From contig CAUFMB010000001.1 in the NCBI GenBank assembly GCA_959026535.1, positions 1 through 64,000 on the forward strand: a stretch of DNA of 64,000 bases, read 5' to 3'. Position 1 is the first letter of the stretch. Each line of letters begins with the position of its first letter. The notes beneath the pieces are model-generated. The model had not been told where the DNA came from and ran no database searches. It worked only from the letters and a program-made list of their open reading frames with translations. The stretch comes from an uncultured Collinsella sp. Lineage in GTDB: Bacteria > Actinomycetota > Coriobacteriia > Coriobacteriales > Coriobacteriaceae. The position numbers were made by a program, and so were the translations under genes. This document shows positions 42,820-50,727 of the stretch, in pieces.

Positions 42820-43923
42820 ATGGCGACGATGAACGAAAAAGATTACTACGAGATTTTGGGCGTCTCCAAGGACGCCACCTCGCGTGATATTCAAAAGGCT
42901 TTCCAACAAAAGGCCCGCAAGCTCCATCCGGACGTCAATAAAGAGCCGGATGCCGAGGAAAAGTTTAAAGAGGTTTCCGAGGCCTACGCTGTGCTCTCGG
43001 ACGAGCAGAAGCGTGCGCGTTACGACGCCATGCGTTCGGGTAATCCCTTTGCCGGTGCACCGACGGCTTCGCCCTATGGCGGTGGCTATGCCGGCAGCGC
43101 CGGTTACGGCAATCCCTTTGACGGCGGTTTCCCCTTCGGGGGCGCCTGGGGCCAGCCCCGTCGCGGCCAGGCGGCCTACAACCCCGAGAGTGGCGCCAAC
43201 GTGGTCGTCGATATCAAGCTCGACGCCAAGGAGGCTAAGGGCGGTGCCCACAAGACCGTTCGCTACACCCGCTTTGACACCTGCGGACATTGTGGCGGAT
43301 CGGGCTCCGTTTCGTCAGAGCATGCCCACACCTGTCCGAGCTGCGGTGGTCGCGGCCATATCGATGTCGACCTGTCTTTCCTGTTTGGTGCGGGCACGTT
43401 CCAGACGGTTTGTCCTGAGTGCGGCGGTTCCGGCAAGGTCGTTGCCGACCCGTGCCCCGATTGCGGTGGCAGCGGCCGTGTCCGTGTGACCTCCGAGCAG
43501 ACGATTGAGTTTCCCGCCGGCACGCATGATGGCGACGAGGTGCGCGTCCCCAACATGGGTCACGCCGGCACGAACGGCGCTTCGGGCGGCGATCTGGTCG
43601 GTCGTGCGCACGTTGAGGCCGAGCGCCTGGAGGGTAAGGCTCGCACCGGCTTCTACCTCATGGGCATCATCGCTCCGTTTTTGGTGCTGTCGGCCATCTC
43701 GGGCGTGTTCTCCGCCTTCGCCATGATGTGCTTCATTCCGTTTGCCATGGGCTTGTTCATGGTGCTGTCGGACGGCGTGCTTCATCGCAGCCTGCTGTGG
43801 TGGAAGCGCGGCGCGATGCAGTTTGCCAATGGTTTTGCCAACGGCTTTATGTTTGCGCTCGTGTCGGTCTGGTTTGCGAGCTGCTCGCAGCAGGCCATGC
43901 TTTCGCCCTACGGGATGCAATAA
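42820..43923 (+). CDS. DnaJ-like protein with zinc fingers and a membrane C-terminus
   Basis: A 367-residue protein with a J domain (HPD at 36-38), a Gly/Phe-rich linker (about 70-115), four CxxCxGxG-type zinc motifs (155-162, 172-179, 198-205, 212-219), and then only a short DnaJ C-terminal piece (FPAGTHDGDEVRV...GGDLVGRAHV, to 265). Instead of the second half of the substrate-binding domain it ends in hydrophobic stretches near 278-300, 302-316 and 340-353. It may recruit DnaK to the membrane. Start ATG 42820 after GCAGGAGG. A canonical dnaJ follows 81 bases later. Confidence 0.88.
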   Translation: MATMNEKDYYEILGVSKDATSRDIQKAFQQKARKLHPDVNKEPDAEEKFKEVSEAYAVLSDEQKRARYDAMRSGNPFAGAPTASPYGGGYAGSAGYGNPFDGGFPFGGAWGQPRRGQAAYNPESGANVVVDIKLDAKEAKGGAHKTVRYTRFDTCGHCGGSGSVSSEHAHTCPSCGGRGHIDVDLSFLFGAGTFQTVCPECGGSGKVVADPCPDCGGSGRVRVTSEQTIEFPAGTHDGDEVRVPNMGHAGTNGASGGDLVGRAHVEAERLEGKARTGFYLMGIIAPFLVLSAISGVFSAFAMMCFIPFAMGLFMVLSDGVLHRSLLWWKRGAMQFANGFANGFMFALVSVWFASCSQQAMLSPYGMQ

Positions 43924-44004
43924 CATCAAACCCTCTGTTTGCGGCCGGCCCAGCTTGGGTATAGGACGCACTGTGACAATAATGAAAGTTGGAAGGATTC
44001 GGTC

Positions 44005-45153
44005 GTGTCGGAAAATAGGGATTACTACGAGGTACTTGGCGTTGACAAGGATGCCGACGCGCGGACGATCAAGCGCGCGTTTCTAAAGAAAGCCCGTACG
44101 GTACACCCGGATGTTTCGGACGACCCCGAGGCAGAGGCCAAGTTCAAAGAGCTCAACGAGGCCTATTCCGTTCTTTCCGACGAGCAGAAGCGTGCTAACT
44201 ACGACCGTTACGGCACTGCGGATGGCCCCGGTGGCTCTGGCTATGTCGACATCAACGATATCTTTGGTGGCATGGGCATGGACGACCTGTTCTCGTCGTT
44301 CTTTGGTGGTGGCGCCGGTGGTGGCGCCCGCAGCCGTCGCGAGCGCCGTCGCGGTCGCGATATGGCCATTTCCCTTTCGGTGACGCTCGAGGAGGCGGCG
44401 CTCGGCTGCAAAAAGACGATCAGCTACGACCGTCTTGCCCCTTGCGAGGACTGCAATGGTACCGGTAAGGCCGAGGGCGCGACCGAAAAGCAGTGCAGCC
44501 GCTGTCACGGCACAGGCTATGTGACGACGGTCCAGCGTTCTTTCCTGGGCCAGGTTCAGTCCTCTTCGCCCTGTCCCGACTGCCACGGCGAAGGCACGGT
44601 CATCGATCATCCCTGCGAGACCTGTGATGGCCAGGGCCGCACGCCTTCTCACGAAAAGATTGACATCGATATTCCCGCCGGTGTTTCGACCGGTCGCCAG
44701 CTGCGCGTGAGTGGTTTTGGCGAGGCCGGCCTTCGTGGCGAGCCGTCGGGCGACCTGATCGTCAACGTGCGTGTCGCCGACCACGAGCGTTTTAAGCGTA
44801 ATGGCGATGACCTGTATCTGGTGAGTGATATCTCGATTTCGCAGGCCGCGCTCGGTTGCGAGATTGAGGTCGAGGGCATTATGCCTGACGAGGTCGTCAA
44901 GGTGACGGTTCCCGCCGGCACACAGTTCGGTGACACCGTGAGCGTTAACAATTACGGCATGCCGCGTATCGGCGGTGGCGGTTCGCGCGGTCGTCTGGTC
45001 GTGCAGCTGCGCGTGGTCGTCCCCACCAATCTCTCCAATAAGCAGCGCGAACTGCTTCGCGCCTTTGCCGACGAGATGGGCGATGACGTCGCCTCCGGTA
45101 AGAAGTCGGTGACTGACCGTATCAAGAGTGCCCTCGACGACATCCTCGATTAA
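44005..45153 (+). CDS. dnaJ: Chaperone protein DnaJ
   Basis: Co-chaperone that delivers substrates to DnaK. The 382-residue product has the J domain (RDYYEVLGVDKDAD, HPDVSDD), a Gly/Phe-rich stretch with FGGGAGGGARSRR, four zinc-binding repeats (CEDCNGTG, CSRCHGTG, CPDCHGEG, CETCDGQG) and both C-terminal substrate-binding subdomains. GTG 44005 lies seven bases after GGAAGGA; the open frame extends upstream without support. TATAGG at 43960 may be its own -10. mtaB and ybeY downstream match the usual dnaJ neighbourhood. Confidence 0.95.
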   Translation: MSENRDYYEVLGVDKDADARTIKRAFLKKARTVHPDVSDDPEAEAKFKELNEAYSVLSDEQKRANYDRYGTADGPGGSGYVDINDIFGGMGMDDLFSSFFGGGAGGGARSRRERRRGRDMAISLSVTLEEAALGCKKTISYDRLAPCEDCNGTGKAEGATEKQCSRCHGTGYVTTVQRSFLGQVQSSSPCPDCHGEGTVIDHPCETCDGQGRTPSHEKIDIDIPAGVSTGRQLRVSGFGEAGLRGEPSGDLIVNVRVADHERFKRNGDDLYLVSDISISQAALGCEIEVEGIMPDEVVKVTVPAGTQFGDTVSVNNYGMPRIGGGGSRGRLVVQLRVVVPTNLSNKQRELLRAFADEMGDDVASGKKSVTDRIKSALDDILD

Positions 45154-45162
45154 GGAGCCCGT

Positions 45163-46455
45163 GTGCTCGCACCCCATATTTCCGTCGTCAACCTCGGTTG
45201 TCGTGTCAACCGGGTTGAGTCAGACCGTATCACTGCCGATCTTATGCGCCTGGGCTTTGCGATGGTGGAGCCCTGTGACGCCGATCTGATCGTTATCAAT
45301 ACCTGTGCCGTGACGGGGGAGGCCGAGGCCAAGACCCGCAAGGCCGTCCGTCACGCCCTGGCCTATCCGGGCGAGCCTTACGTGGTCGTAACCGGCTGCG
45401 TCGTCAACCTGCATCCCGAGGAGCTGCTGGAGCTCTCCGATCGCGTGATCGCCGAACCGTCCAAGATTGACGTCGCCGAGCGCGTCTGCGAGGTGCTGGG
45501 TGTCGAATCCGATAGCGTGCCCGCCTGCAGCGATGGCGACGTGGTCGATGCGCTCGGTCGTTCGCGGCTTGGCGTGAAGATCCAGGATGGCTGCAACCAC
45601 CGCTGCACCTATTGCATCGTGTGGAAGGCCCGCGGCCCCGAGCGCTCCGTGCCCGTCGAGTCCGTGCTCGAACAGGTGCGTGAAGCCCAGGAGACCGGCG
45701 TGCCCGAGGTCGTGCTGACCGGCGTGAATCTGGGTGCCTATGACGGCAAGAGCGCGACCGACGAACATGTCGAGATCGATGAGCTGCTCGAGGCGATCAT
45801 GGAGCGCACCGAGATTGCCCACGTGCGCATCTCCTCGGTGGAGCCCATGGATATTTCAGAGCGCTTGCTCAAGGTGATGGCTCGCTATCCGAAGCGTATC
45901 GCGCCGTTTTTGCATCTGCCCGTGCAGTCTGGCTGCACGGCGACGCTGCATCGCATGGGTCGTCCCTATAGTGCCGAGGACTTCGAGGAGACGGTGCGCA
46001 TGATTCGCGCCAACTTGCCCCAGGCGTCTCTTTCGTGCGACGTCATCGTCGGTTTTCCCGGCGAGACGGACGAGGAGTTTGAGGAGTCGCTGGCGCTGTG
46101 CCGTCGCGTGGGCTTTTCGCGCATGCACGTGTTCCGCTATAGCAAGCGCCCCGGCACCCTCGCCGCCGACATGCCCGACCAGGTACCCCCTGAGGTCATG
46201 GCCGAGCGCAGCCGTCGCATGCGCGCCGCCGCACAGGAGCTTGCGATCGCCGATGCCCGCCGCCGCGTGGGCACGGTCGAGCGTGCGGTGCTCGAGTATG
46301 GCGACAACCTGACGCTCGGCTCGTTCCATCATGCCCGTCTTGATGATACCTGTGGACTCACAGCCCCGTGCCTGCTCGATGTTGCTATCATCGGAGTCGA
46401 TGATTCCGGCTTGGTCCATGCACGCAGGGAGGTTTATGGACGCCTCGAAGATTAG
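45163..46455 (+). CDS. mtaB: tRNA threonylcarbamoyladenosine methylthiotransferase MtaB
   Basis: Radical SAM methylthiotransferase acting on t6A37 of tRNA. The 430-residue product has the UPF0004 Cys residues (NLGCRVNRVES, INTCAVTGEA, VTGCVVNL), the radical SAM CNHRCTYC (Cys144, 148, 151), and a C-terminal TRAM-like part. GTG 45163 after TAAGGAGC. Shares 20 bases with phoH. Confidence 0.94.
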   Translation: MLAPHISVVNLGCRVNRVESDRITADLMRLGFAMVEPCDADLIVINTCAVTGEAEAKTRKAVRHALAYPGEPYVVVTGCVVNLHPEELLELSDRVIAEPSKIDVAERVCEVLGVESDSVPACSDGDVVDALGRSRLGVKIQDGCNHRCTYCIVWKARGPERSVPVESVLEQVREAQETGVPEVVLTGVNLGAYDGKSATDEHVEIDELLEAIMERTEIAHVRISSVEPMDISERLLKVMARYPKRIAPFLHLPVQSGCTATLHRMGRPYSAEDFEETVRMIRANLPQASLSCDVIVGFPGETDEEFEESLALCRRVGFSRMHVFRYSKRPGTLAADMPDQVPPEVMAERSRRMRAAAQELAIADARRRVGTVERAVLEYGDNLTLGSFHHARLDDTCGLTAPCLLDVAIIGVDDSGLVHARREVYGRLED

Positions 46456-47422
46456 ACTTACCGTTCCCGAGGGTATCGACCCCTCGCGCGTTTTGGGAGC
46501 CGGCGACGGCGTCCTTCGTGCACTCGAGAACTTGGTGCGTGCCCATGTGGTTGCCCGCGGTGACAGCGTTGCCGTGAGCGGCGATCCGGACGAGGTCGAG
46601 CTCGTGGCGCGCTTTTTCGAGCATGCTTTTCGCGAGGCGGCCGCCGGGCGCACGCTGTCTGCCGACGATGTCTCGCGCTGTCTGGCCGTTCTGCGCGACG
46701 GCGAGCATGATGCCTCGTCGCTGCGCGATGATGTGCTGCTATCGTATCGCGGTCGCGTCATCCGCCCCAAGACGCTCGGCCAAAAGCGCTACGTGGATGC
46801 CATTCGCTCGCATACCATCACGTTTGGCCTCGGTCCCGCCGGTACCGGTAAAACCTATCTGGCTATGGCGCTCGCCGTCGCCGCGCTCAAGCGCCATGAG
46901 GTAGGCCGCCTGATCCTGACGCGCCCGGTTGTCGAGGCGGGGGAGAACCTGGGCTTTTTGCCCGGCACCCTCGAGGAAAAGATCGACCCGTATATGCGCC
47001 CGCTCTATGATGCCCTCTTTGACATGATGGATCGCGAACGCACCGATGAGTTTATGGAGCGTGGCGTGATCGAGATCGCACCGCTCGCCTACATGCGCGG
47101 TCGAACGCTAAGTGATGCCTTTGTGGTGCTCGATGAGGCACAAAACACGACGCCCGAGCAGATGAAGATGTTCCTGACGCGCCTGGGTTTTAATTCCAAG
47201 TTCGTGATTACCGGCGACCTGAGCCAGCGTGACCTGGTTGGTCGTCGCGGCGGTCTTGCCGACGTTGAGCAGATTTTGGGCCGTGTCGACGATGTCGCAT
47301 TTTCGCACCTCGAGCGCGCCGATGTGGTGCGCCATGCCCTGGTGGGCCGTATCGTTGAGGCCTATGATGCATACGATGATGCGCGTGGGCAGCGCGCACA
47401 CGATCGAAAGGAGTCCCGTTGA
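46436..47422 (+). CDS. phoH: PhoH family ATPase
   Basis: P-loop ATPase of 328 residues, thought to act on RNA in ribosome maturation with YbeY. An N-terminal KH-like part precedes Walker A GPAGTGKT at 133-140 and Walker B AFVVLDEAQN; VITGDLSQRDL follows. ATG 46436 follows CAGGGAGG within the end of mtaB. The phoH-ybeY-dgkA-era-recO order is typical of Gram-positive bacteria. Confidence 0.95.
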   Translation: MDASKIRLTVPEGIDPSRVLGAGDGVLRALENLVRAHVVARGDSVAVSGDPDEVELVARFFEHAFREAAAGRTLSADDVSRCLAVLRDGEHDASSLRDDVLLSYRGRVIRPKTLGQKRYVDAIRSHTITFGLGPAGTGKTYLAMALAVAALKRHEVGRLILTRPVVEAGENLGFLPGTLEEKIDPYMRPLYDALFDMMDRERTDEFMERGVIEIAPLAYMRGRTLSDAFVVLDEAQNTTPEQMKMFLTRLGFNSKFVITGDLSQRDLVGRRGGLADVEQILGRVDDVAFSHLERADVVRHALVGRIVEAYDAYDDARGQRAHDRKESR

Positions 47423-47928
47423 GTGTATTGATCAGCAACGATGCCGAGCTCGATACGCTGCTCGATGCCCATGAGGTGGAACACATCTGCTCAGTTGTGC
47501 TTGCCGCCGAGGGTGTTGAGCGTGAGGTCGAGATTTCCCTTTCGTATGTCGATGAGGACGAGATGCACGAGCTCAACCACGAGTGGCGCGGTATCGACCG
47601 CACCACCGATGTCCTCTCGTTTGAATGCGACTCGGCCTTTGACGAGGACATTCCCGCCGACGAGACGCTCGAGCTCGGTGATATTATCCTGGCTCCGCAG
47701 GTTATTGCCCGTCAGGCCCCTGGCTTTGGCAATAGTCCTGCCGACGAGTGTCGCCTGATGCTCGTGCATGGCATGCTGCACCTGCTGGGGTATGACCATA
47801 TCGAGGACGACGAGGCCGAGGTCATGGAGGCACGCGAGGACGCCATCCTGCGCGATTTGGCGCTCGAGCGCGGCGAGGACCCCAAGCTCGTCCACGTCGG
47901 CCCCATCACCAACCACGCCCACGACTAG
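47419..47928 (+). CDS. ybeY: Endoribonuclease YbeY
   Basis: Zinc-dependent RNase for 16S rRNA 3' maturation and quality control. The 169-residue product has the zinc motif HGMLHLLGYDH (His117, 121, 127) and ELNHEWRGIDRTTDVLSF. TTG start at 47419 overlaps the phoH stop; AAAGGAG lies five bases before. Confidence 0.95.
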   Translation: MSVLISNDAELDTLLDAHEVEHICSVVLAAEGVEREVEISLSYVDEDEMHELNHEWRGIDRTTDVLSFECDSAFDEDIPADETLELGDIILAPQVIARQAPGFGNSPADECRLMLVHGMLHLLGYDHIEDDEAEVMEAREDAILRDLALERGEDPKLVHVGPITNHAHD

Positions 47929-47937
47929 GAGCCGTCT

Positions 47938-48315
47938 ATGATTCCCGGATCGAACAAGGACCATCCGTCCTTTTTAAAGTCGTTCTCATACGCGATGGAG
48001 GGCTTCGTCACCGCCGTCAAGACCGAGCGCAATATCAAGGTCACGCTCGTGGCGGGCGTGTGTACCGTCATTGCCGGCTGCATTGTGGGGCTTGATATTG
48101 CCGAGTGGGCTACGGTCATCATCTGCTGCGGCCTGGTGATTCACGGCGAGTTGTGCAATACCGCCATGGAGGCGATTGTCGACCTGGCGACCCAGGAGCT
48201 GCATCCGCTGGCCAAGCGCGCGAAGGATATCGCCGCTGCCTCTGTATACGTTCTTTCCATTACCGCCGCGATCGTGGGCTTGCTTGTCTTTGCCCACGCG
48301 CTTGGCTTTATTTAG
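47938..48315 (+). CDS. dgkA: Diacylglycerol kinase/undecaprenol kinase family protein
   Basis: Small integral membrane lipid kinase of 125 residues. SFSYAMEGFVTAVKTERNIKVTLVAG, the central GELCNTAMEAIVDLAT and ELHPLAKRAKDIAAASVYV match the family; three membrane segments are visible (about 36-54, 57-72 and 100-121). In Gram-positive bacteria the preferred substrate is often undecaprenol, which would fit uppS and the cell-wall context. Between ybeY and era, the usual place. Confidence 0.93.
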   Translation: MIPGSNKDHPSFLKSFSYAMEGFVTAVKTERNIKVTLVAGVCTVIAGCIVGLDIAEWATVIICCGLVIHGELCNTAMEAIVDLATQELHPLAKRAKDIAAASVYVLSITAAIVGLLVFAHALGFI

Positions 48316-48327
48316 AAAGGGATTCCC

Positions 48328-49398
48328 ATGTCCGACAATATGCAGCCCACCGATGAAGTTCTGGATGACGAGGTCCTGGACGAGGCCGAAGGTGCCGATT
48401 CGTTTGACGAGGTCGAGGAGTTCGATCCGTTTGAGGGCATGAGCGATGAGGAACTCGATGCTCTGTGCGACGAGGATGAGGGCCTCGCGGGCTTTGGCGA
48501 CGTGGAACCCGGTTTCCGCAGCGGCTTTGTGGCCCTGGTCGGTCGCCCCAACGCCGGCAAATCCACGCTGCTCAACGCCTGTTACGGCAAGAAGGTCGCC
48601 ATCACCTCGCCGGTGGCCCAGACGACCCGCCGCCGCATGCGCGCCGTGGTCAACCGCCCCGGTTACCAGTTAGTCTTCGTTGATACGCCGGGTATCCACA
48701 AGCCCAAGGACGGCCTGGGCTCCGAGCTTAATAAGAGTGCCCTGTTTGAGCTCAATGACGTCGACGTCGTCGCGTTTCTGATCGACGCCACCAAACCCAT
48801 CGGCAGGGGAGACGCCTGGGTCGCCGAGCGCGTCAAGAACGCCCGTTCAAAAAAGGTCCTGGTGCTTACCAAGGCCGATGAGGCCGACCCCGCTCAGGTC
48901 ATGGAGCAGCTCAAGGCCGCTCACGAGCTTATGGAATACGACGATGAGATCGTGACGTCGTCGGTTAAGAACTTTAACGTCGATGCGTTCATCGAGACCG
49001 TCGCTCACTTCTTGCCCGAGGGCCCGCGCTGGTTCCCCGAGGACATGGGTACCGACGCTTCCGACGAGACGCTCGTTGCCGAGTTTGTGCGCGAGAAGGT
49101 TCTGCGTCGCACCCGCGACGAGATCCCTCACTCCGTGGGCGTCATCTGTGACGCGCTCGAGCAGACTAAGAAGGTCCTGCGCGTGCACGCCACGATTTAC
49201 GTCGAGCGCGAGGGGCAGAAGGGCATCATTATCGGCAAGGGCGGCGAGATGATTAAACATATCGGTATCGACGCCCGTCGCGATCTTGAGCGCATCTTTG
49301 GTACTCAGGTCTTTTTGGAGCTCGACGTGAAGGTCAAGGCCGGCTGGCGCGATGACGAGGCGCAGATTCGCCGTTTTGGCTATAACGCCGAAGATTAA
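48328..49398 (+). CDS. era: GTPase Era with an acidic N-terminal extension
   Basis: Ribosome assembly GTPase that binds the 3' end of 16S rRNA. The 356-residue product has the G1 loop GRPNAGKS at 72-79, VDTPGIHKPKD, LTKADEADP, and the C-terminal KH domain (EREGQKGIIIGKGGEMIKHIG). Residues 1-66 are an extra, strongly acidic tail rich in Asp and Glu (DEVLDDEVLDEAEGADS), absent from the 300-residue E. coli protein. ATG 48328 after AAAGGGA; no later start with a ribosome site is seen. Confidence 0.95.
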   Translation: MSDNMQPTDEVLDDEVLDEAEGADSFDEVEEFDPFEGMSDEELDALCDEDEGLAGFGDVEPGFRSGFVALVGRPNAGKSTLLNACYGKKVAITSPVAQTTRRRMRAVVNRPGYQLVFVDTPGIHKPKDGLGSELNKSALFELNDVDVVAFLIDATKPIGRGDAWVAERVKNARSKKVLVLTKADEADPAQVMEQLKAAHELMEYDDEIVTSSVKNFNVDAFIETVAHFLPEGPRWFPEDMGTDASDETLVAEFVREKVLRRTRDEIPHSVGVICDALEQTKKVLRVHATIYVEREGQKGIIIGKGGEMIKHIGIDARRDLERIFGTQVFLELDVKVKAGWRDDEAQIRRFGYNAED

Positions 49399-49410
49399 GC
49401 CTCGGCGTTC

Positions 49411-50160
49411 ATGGCAGGCTCTCGCACATATCGCACAAAGGTGCTCGTCCTCGACAAGACGAAGCTCAAGGAAACCGACCTGATTTTGACGATGCTCGAC
49501 GAACGGGGGCGGCAGGTGCGTGCCGTGGCCAAGGGCGCACGTAAGCCTGGCGGTCGCCTTGCGGCCCGTTGCGAGCTCTTCTGCACCGTTGATATGCTGC
49601 TCGCGCTTGGTCGCTCGCTCGACGTGGTTTCTCAGGCGGAGCTTATGGAGGCGCCGCTCGGTGCCGCTCCTGACTACGAGACGACCTGTGCCGCCAGCGC
49701 GATTGCCGAGGTTGCGCGCGCGTGCTCGTTCGAGGATGCCGAGGATCCATTTGCCTTTGCCATCACGCAGCGAGCGCTCACGCTTGTCGGCAGCGGTCTC
49801 GACTCGGCACATATGGACCTGCTCGTGGCGGCCTTTGTCTTTAAACTGCTGTCGCACGTTGGCTACCGACCCGATTTTTCGGCATGCGTGCTGTGCGGAG
49901 ACCCCATGCTGTCGTATTTTTCGCCCCAGGCGGGCGGGCTTCTGTGCGGGTCGTGCGCCTCGAGCGTGCCTGGCGCCGAGTTGGTATCAGTCGGCGAGGT
50001 CGCATGGCTGCGCGCTCTGATGTCCATGACGTTCGATGCCCTTATGGACGAGCGGATCGATCCGCATACGGCTGCTTTTTTGCTGGGGCTTTCGCATGTT
50101 TGGGCCGCCACGCACACCGACCAGCGGCTCCGTGCGATGGAATTCATGTTGGGTCGGTGA
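49411..50160 (+). CDS. recO: DNA repair protein RecO
   Basis: Loads RecA on SSB-coated DNA in RecFOR repair. The 249-residue product has the OB-fold N-terminus (YRTKVLVLDKTKLKETDLILTMLDERG) and a helical part with a CVLC...CGSC pair that could bind zinc. Twelve bases after era, the usual pairing. Last gene of the run. Confidence 0.93.
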   Translation: MAGSRTYRTKVLVLDKTKLKETDLILTMLDERGRQVRAVAKGARKPGGRLAARCELFCTVDMLLALGRSLDVVSQAELMEAPLGAAPDYETTCAASAIAEVARACSFEDAEDPFAFAITQRALTLVGSGLDSAHMDLLVAAFVFKLLSHVGYRPDFSACVLCGDPMLSYFSPQAGGLLCGSCASSVPGAELVSVGEVAWLRALMSMTFDALMDERIDPHTAAFLLGLSHVWAATHTDQRLRAMEFMLGR

Positions 50161-50187
50161 TGATGCGCAGGCGCGCGCCGCTTGTGG

Positions 50188-50298
50188 TAACATACCGACT
50201 TGTTGGTACCTCGACCTTGGATGCCCGCTCCACCGGCGGCTTCCCAGTCCGAGGCGAATAGAGTCGCCCACGGGCGACGCGAAACGAAAGGTGAAACA
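50188..50298 (+). promoter_or_regulatory. Promoter and leader of rpsO
   Basis: TAACAT at 50188-50193 may be a -10. A perfect hairpin GTCGCC/GGCGAC (50263-50268 with 50273-50278) lies just before the AAAGG ribosome site, suited to autoregulation by S15 as known in other bacteria. Confidence 0.45.
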
Positions 50299-50577
50299 AT
50301 GACTGTTTCCAAAGAGCGCAAGGCGGAGCTGACCGCCCAGTTCGGTAACTCCCCGGTCGATACCGGTAACCCCAAGGTTCAGGTCGCCATCCTGTCCGAG
50401 CGCATCAAGGAGCTGACCGAGCACATGAAGTCCCACCAGAAGGACTTCCACACCCGTCGTGGCCTGCTCATGCTCGTTGGCCGTCGTCGTCGTCTTCTCT
50501 CCTACATCAAGAAGAACGACATCGTCGAGTACCGTGAGCTCATCAAGGCTCTGGGCATCCGCGACAACATCCAGTAA
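50299..50577 (+). CDS. rpsO: 30S ribosomal protein S15
   Basis: Binds the central domain of 16S rRNA. The 92-residue product has SPVDTGNPKVQVAILSERI, HKKDFH-like HQKDFHTRRGLLMLVGRRRRLL and a C-terminal YRELIKALGIR. ATG 50299; the longer open frame lacks a ribosome site. rpsO-pnp is a near-universal pair. Confidence 0.97.
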   Translation: MTVSKERKAELTAQFGNSPVDTGNPKVQVAILSERIKELTEHMKSHQKDFHTRRGLLMLVGRRRRLLSYIKKNDIVEYRELIKALGIRDNIQ

Positions 50578-50594
50578 GGATTTGTACATGCTAA

Positions 50595-50624
50595 GAGCGT
50601 CCTGCGCAGCGGGGCGCTCTTTTT
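50595..50624 (+). terminator. Rho-independent terminator of rpsO
   Basis: GAGCGTCC (50595-50602) pairs with GGGCGCTC (50612-50619) with one G-T pair, followed by five T. Confidence 0.85.
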
Positions 50625-50643
50625 GTGTAAGGGCGTGAACAAT

Positions 50644-50714
50644 CACGCTCTACAGCGTGGCGGGGGCAGGGGGCCCGCGTCACATGAGAAGCCCGCAGGC
50701 AAGGGGCCTGTGGG
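50644..50714 (+). promoter_or_regulatory. Double hairpin in the pnp leader
   Basis: CACGCT/AGCGTG (50644-50649 with 50654-50659) and CCCGCAGGC/GCCTGTGGG (50692-50700 with 50706-50714) lie just before the AAAGGAG ribosome site. E. coli pnp is autoregulated through RNase III cleavage of a leader stem; these hairpins could play that part. Confidence 0.45.
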
Positions 50715-50727
50715 GTAAAGGAGAACA

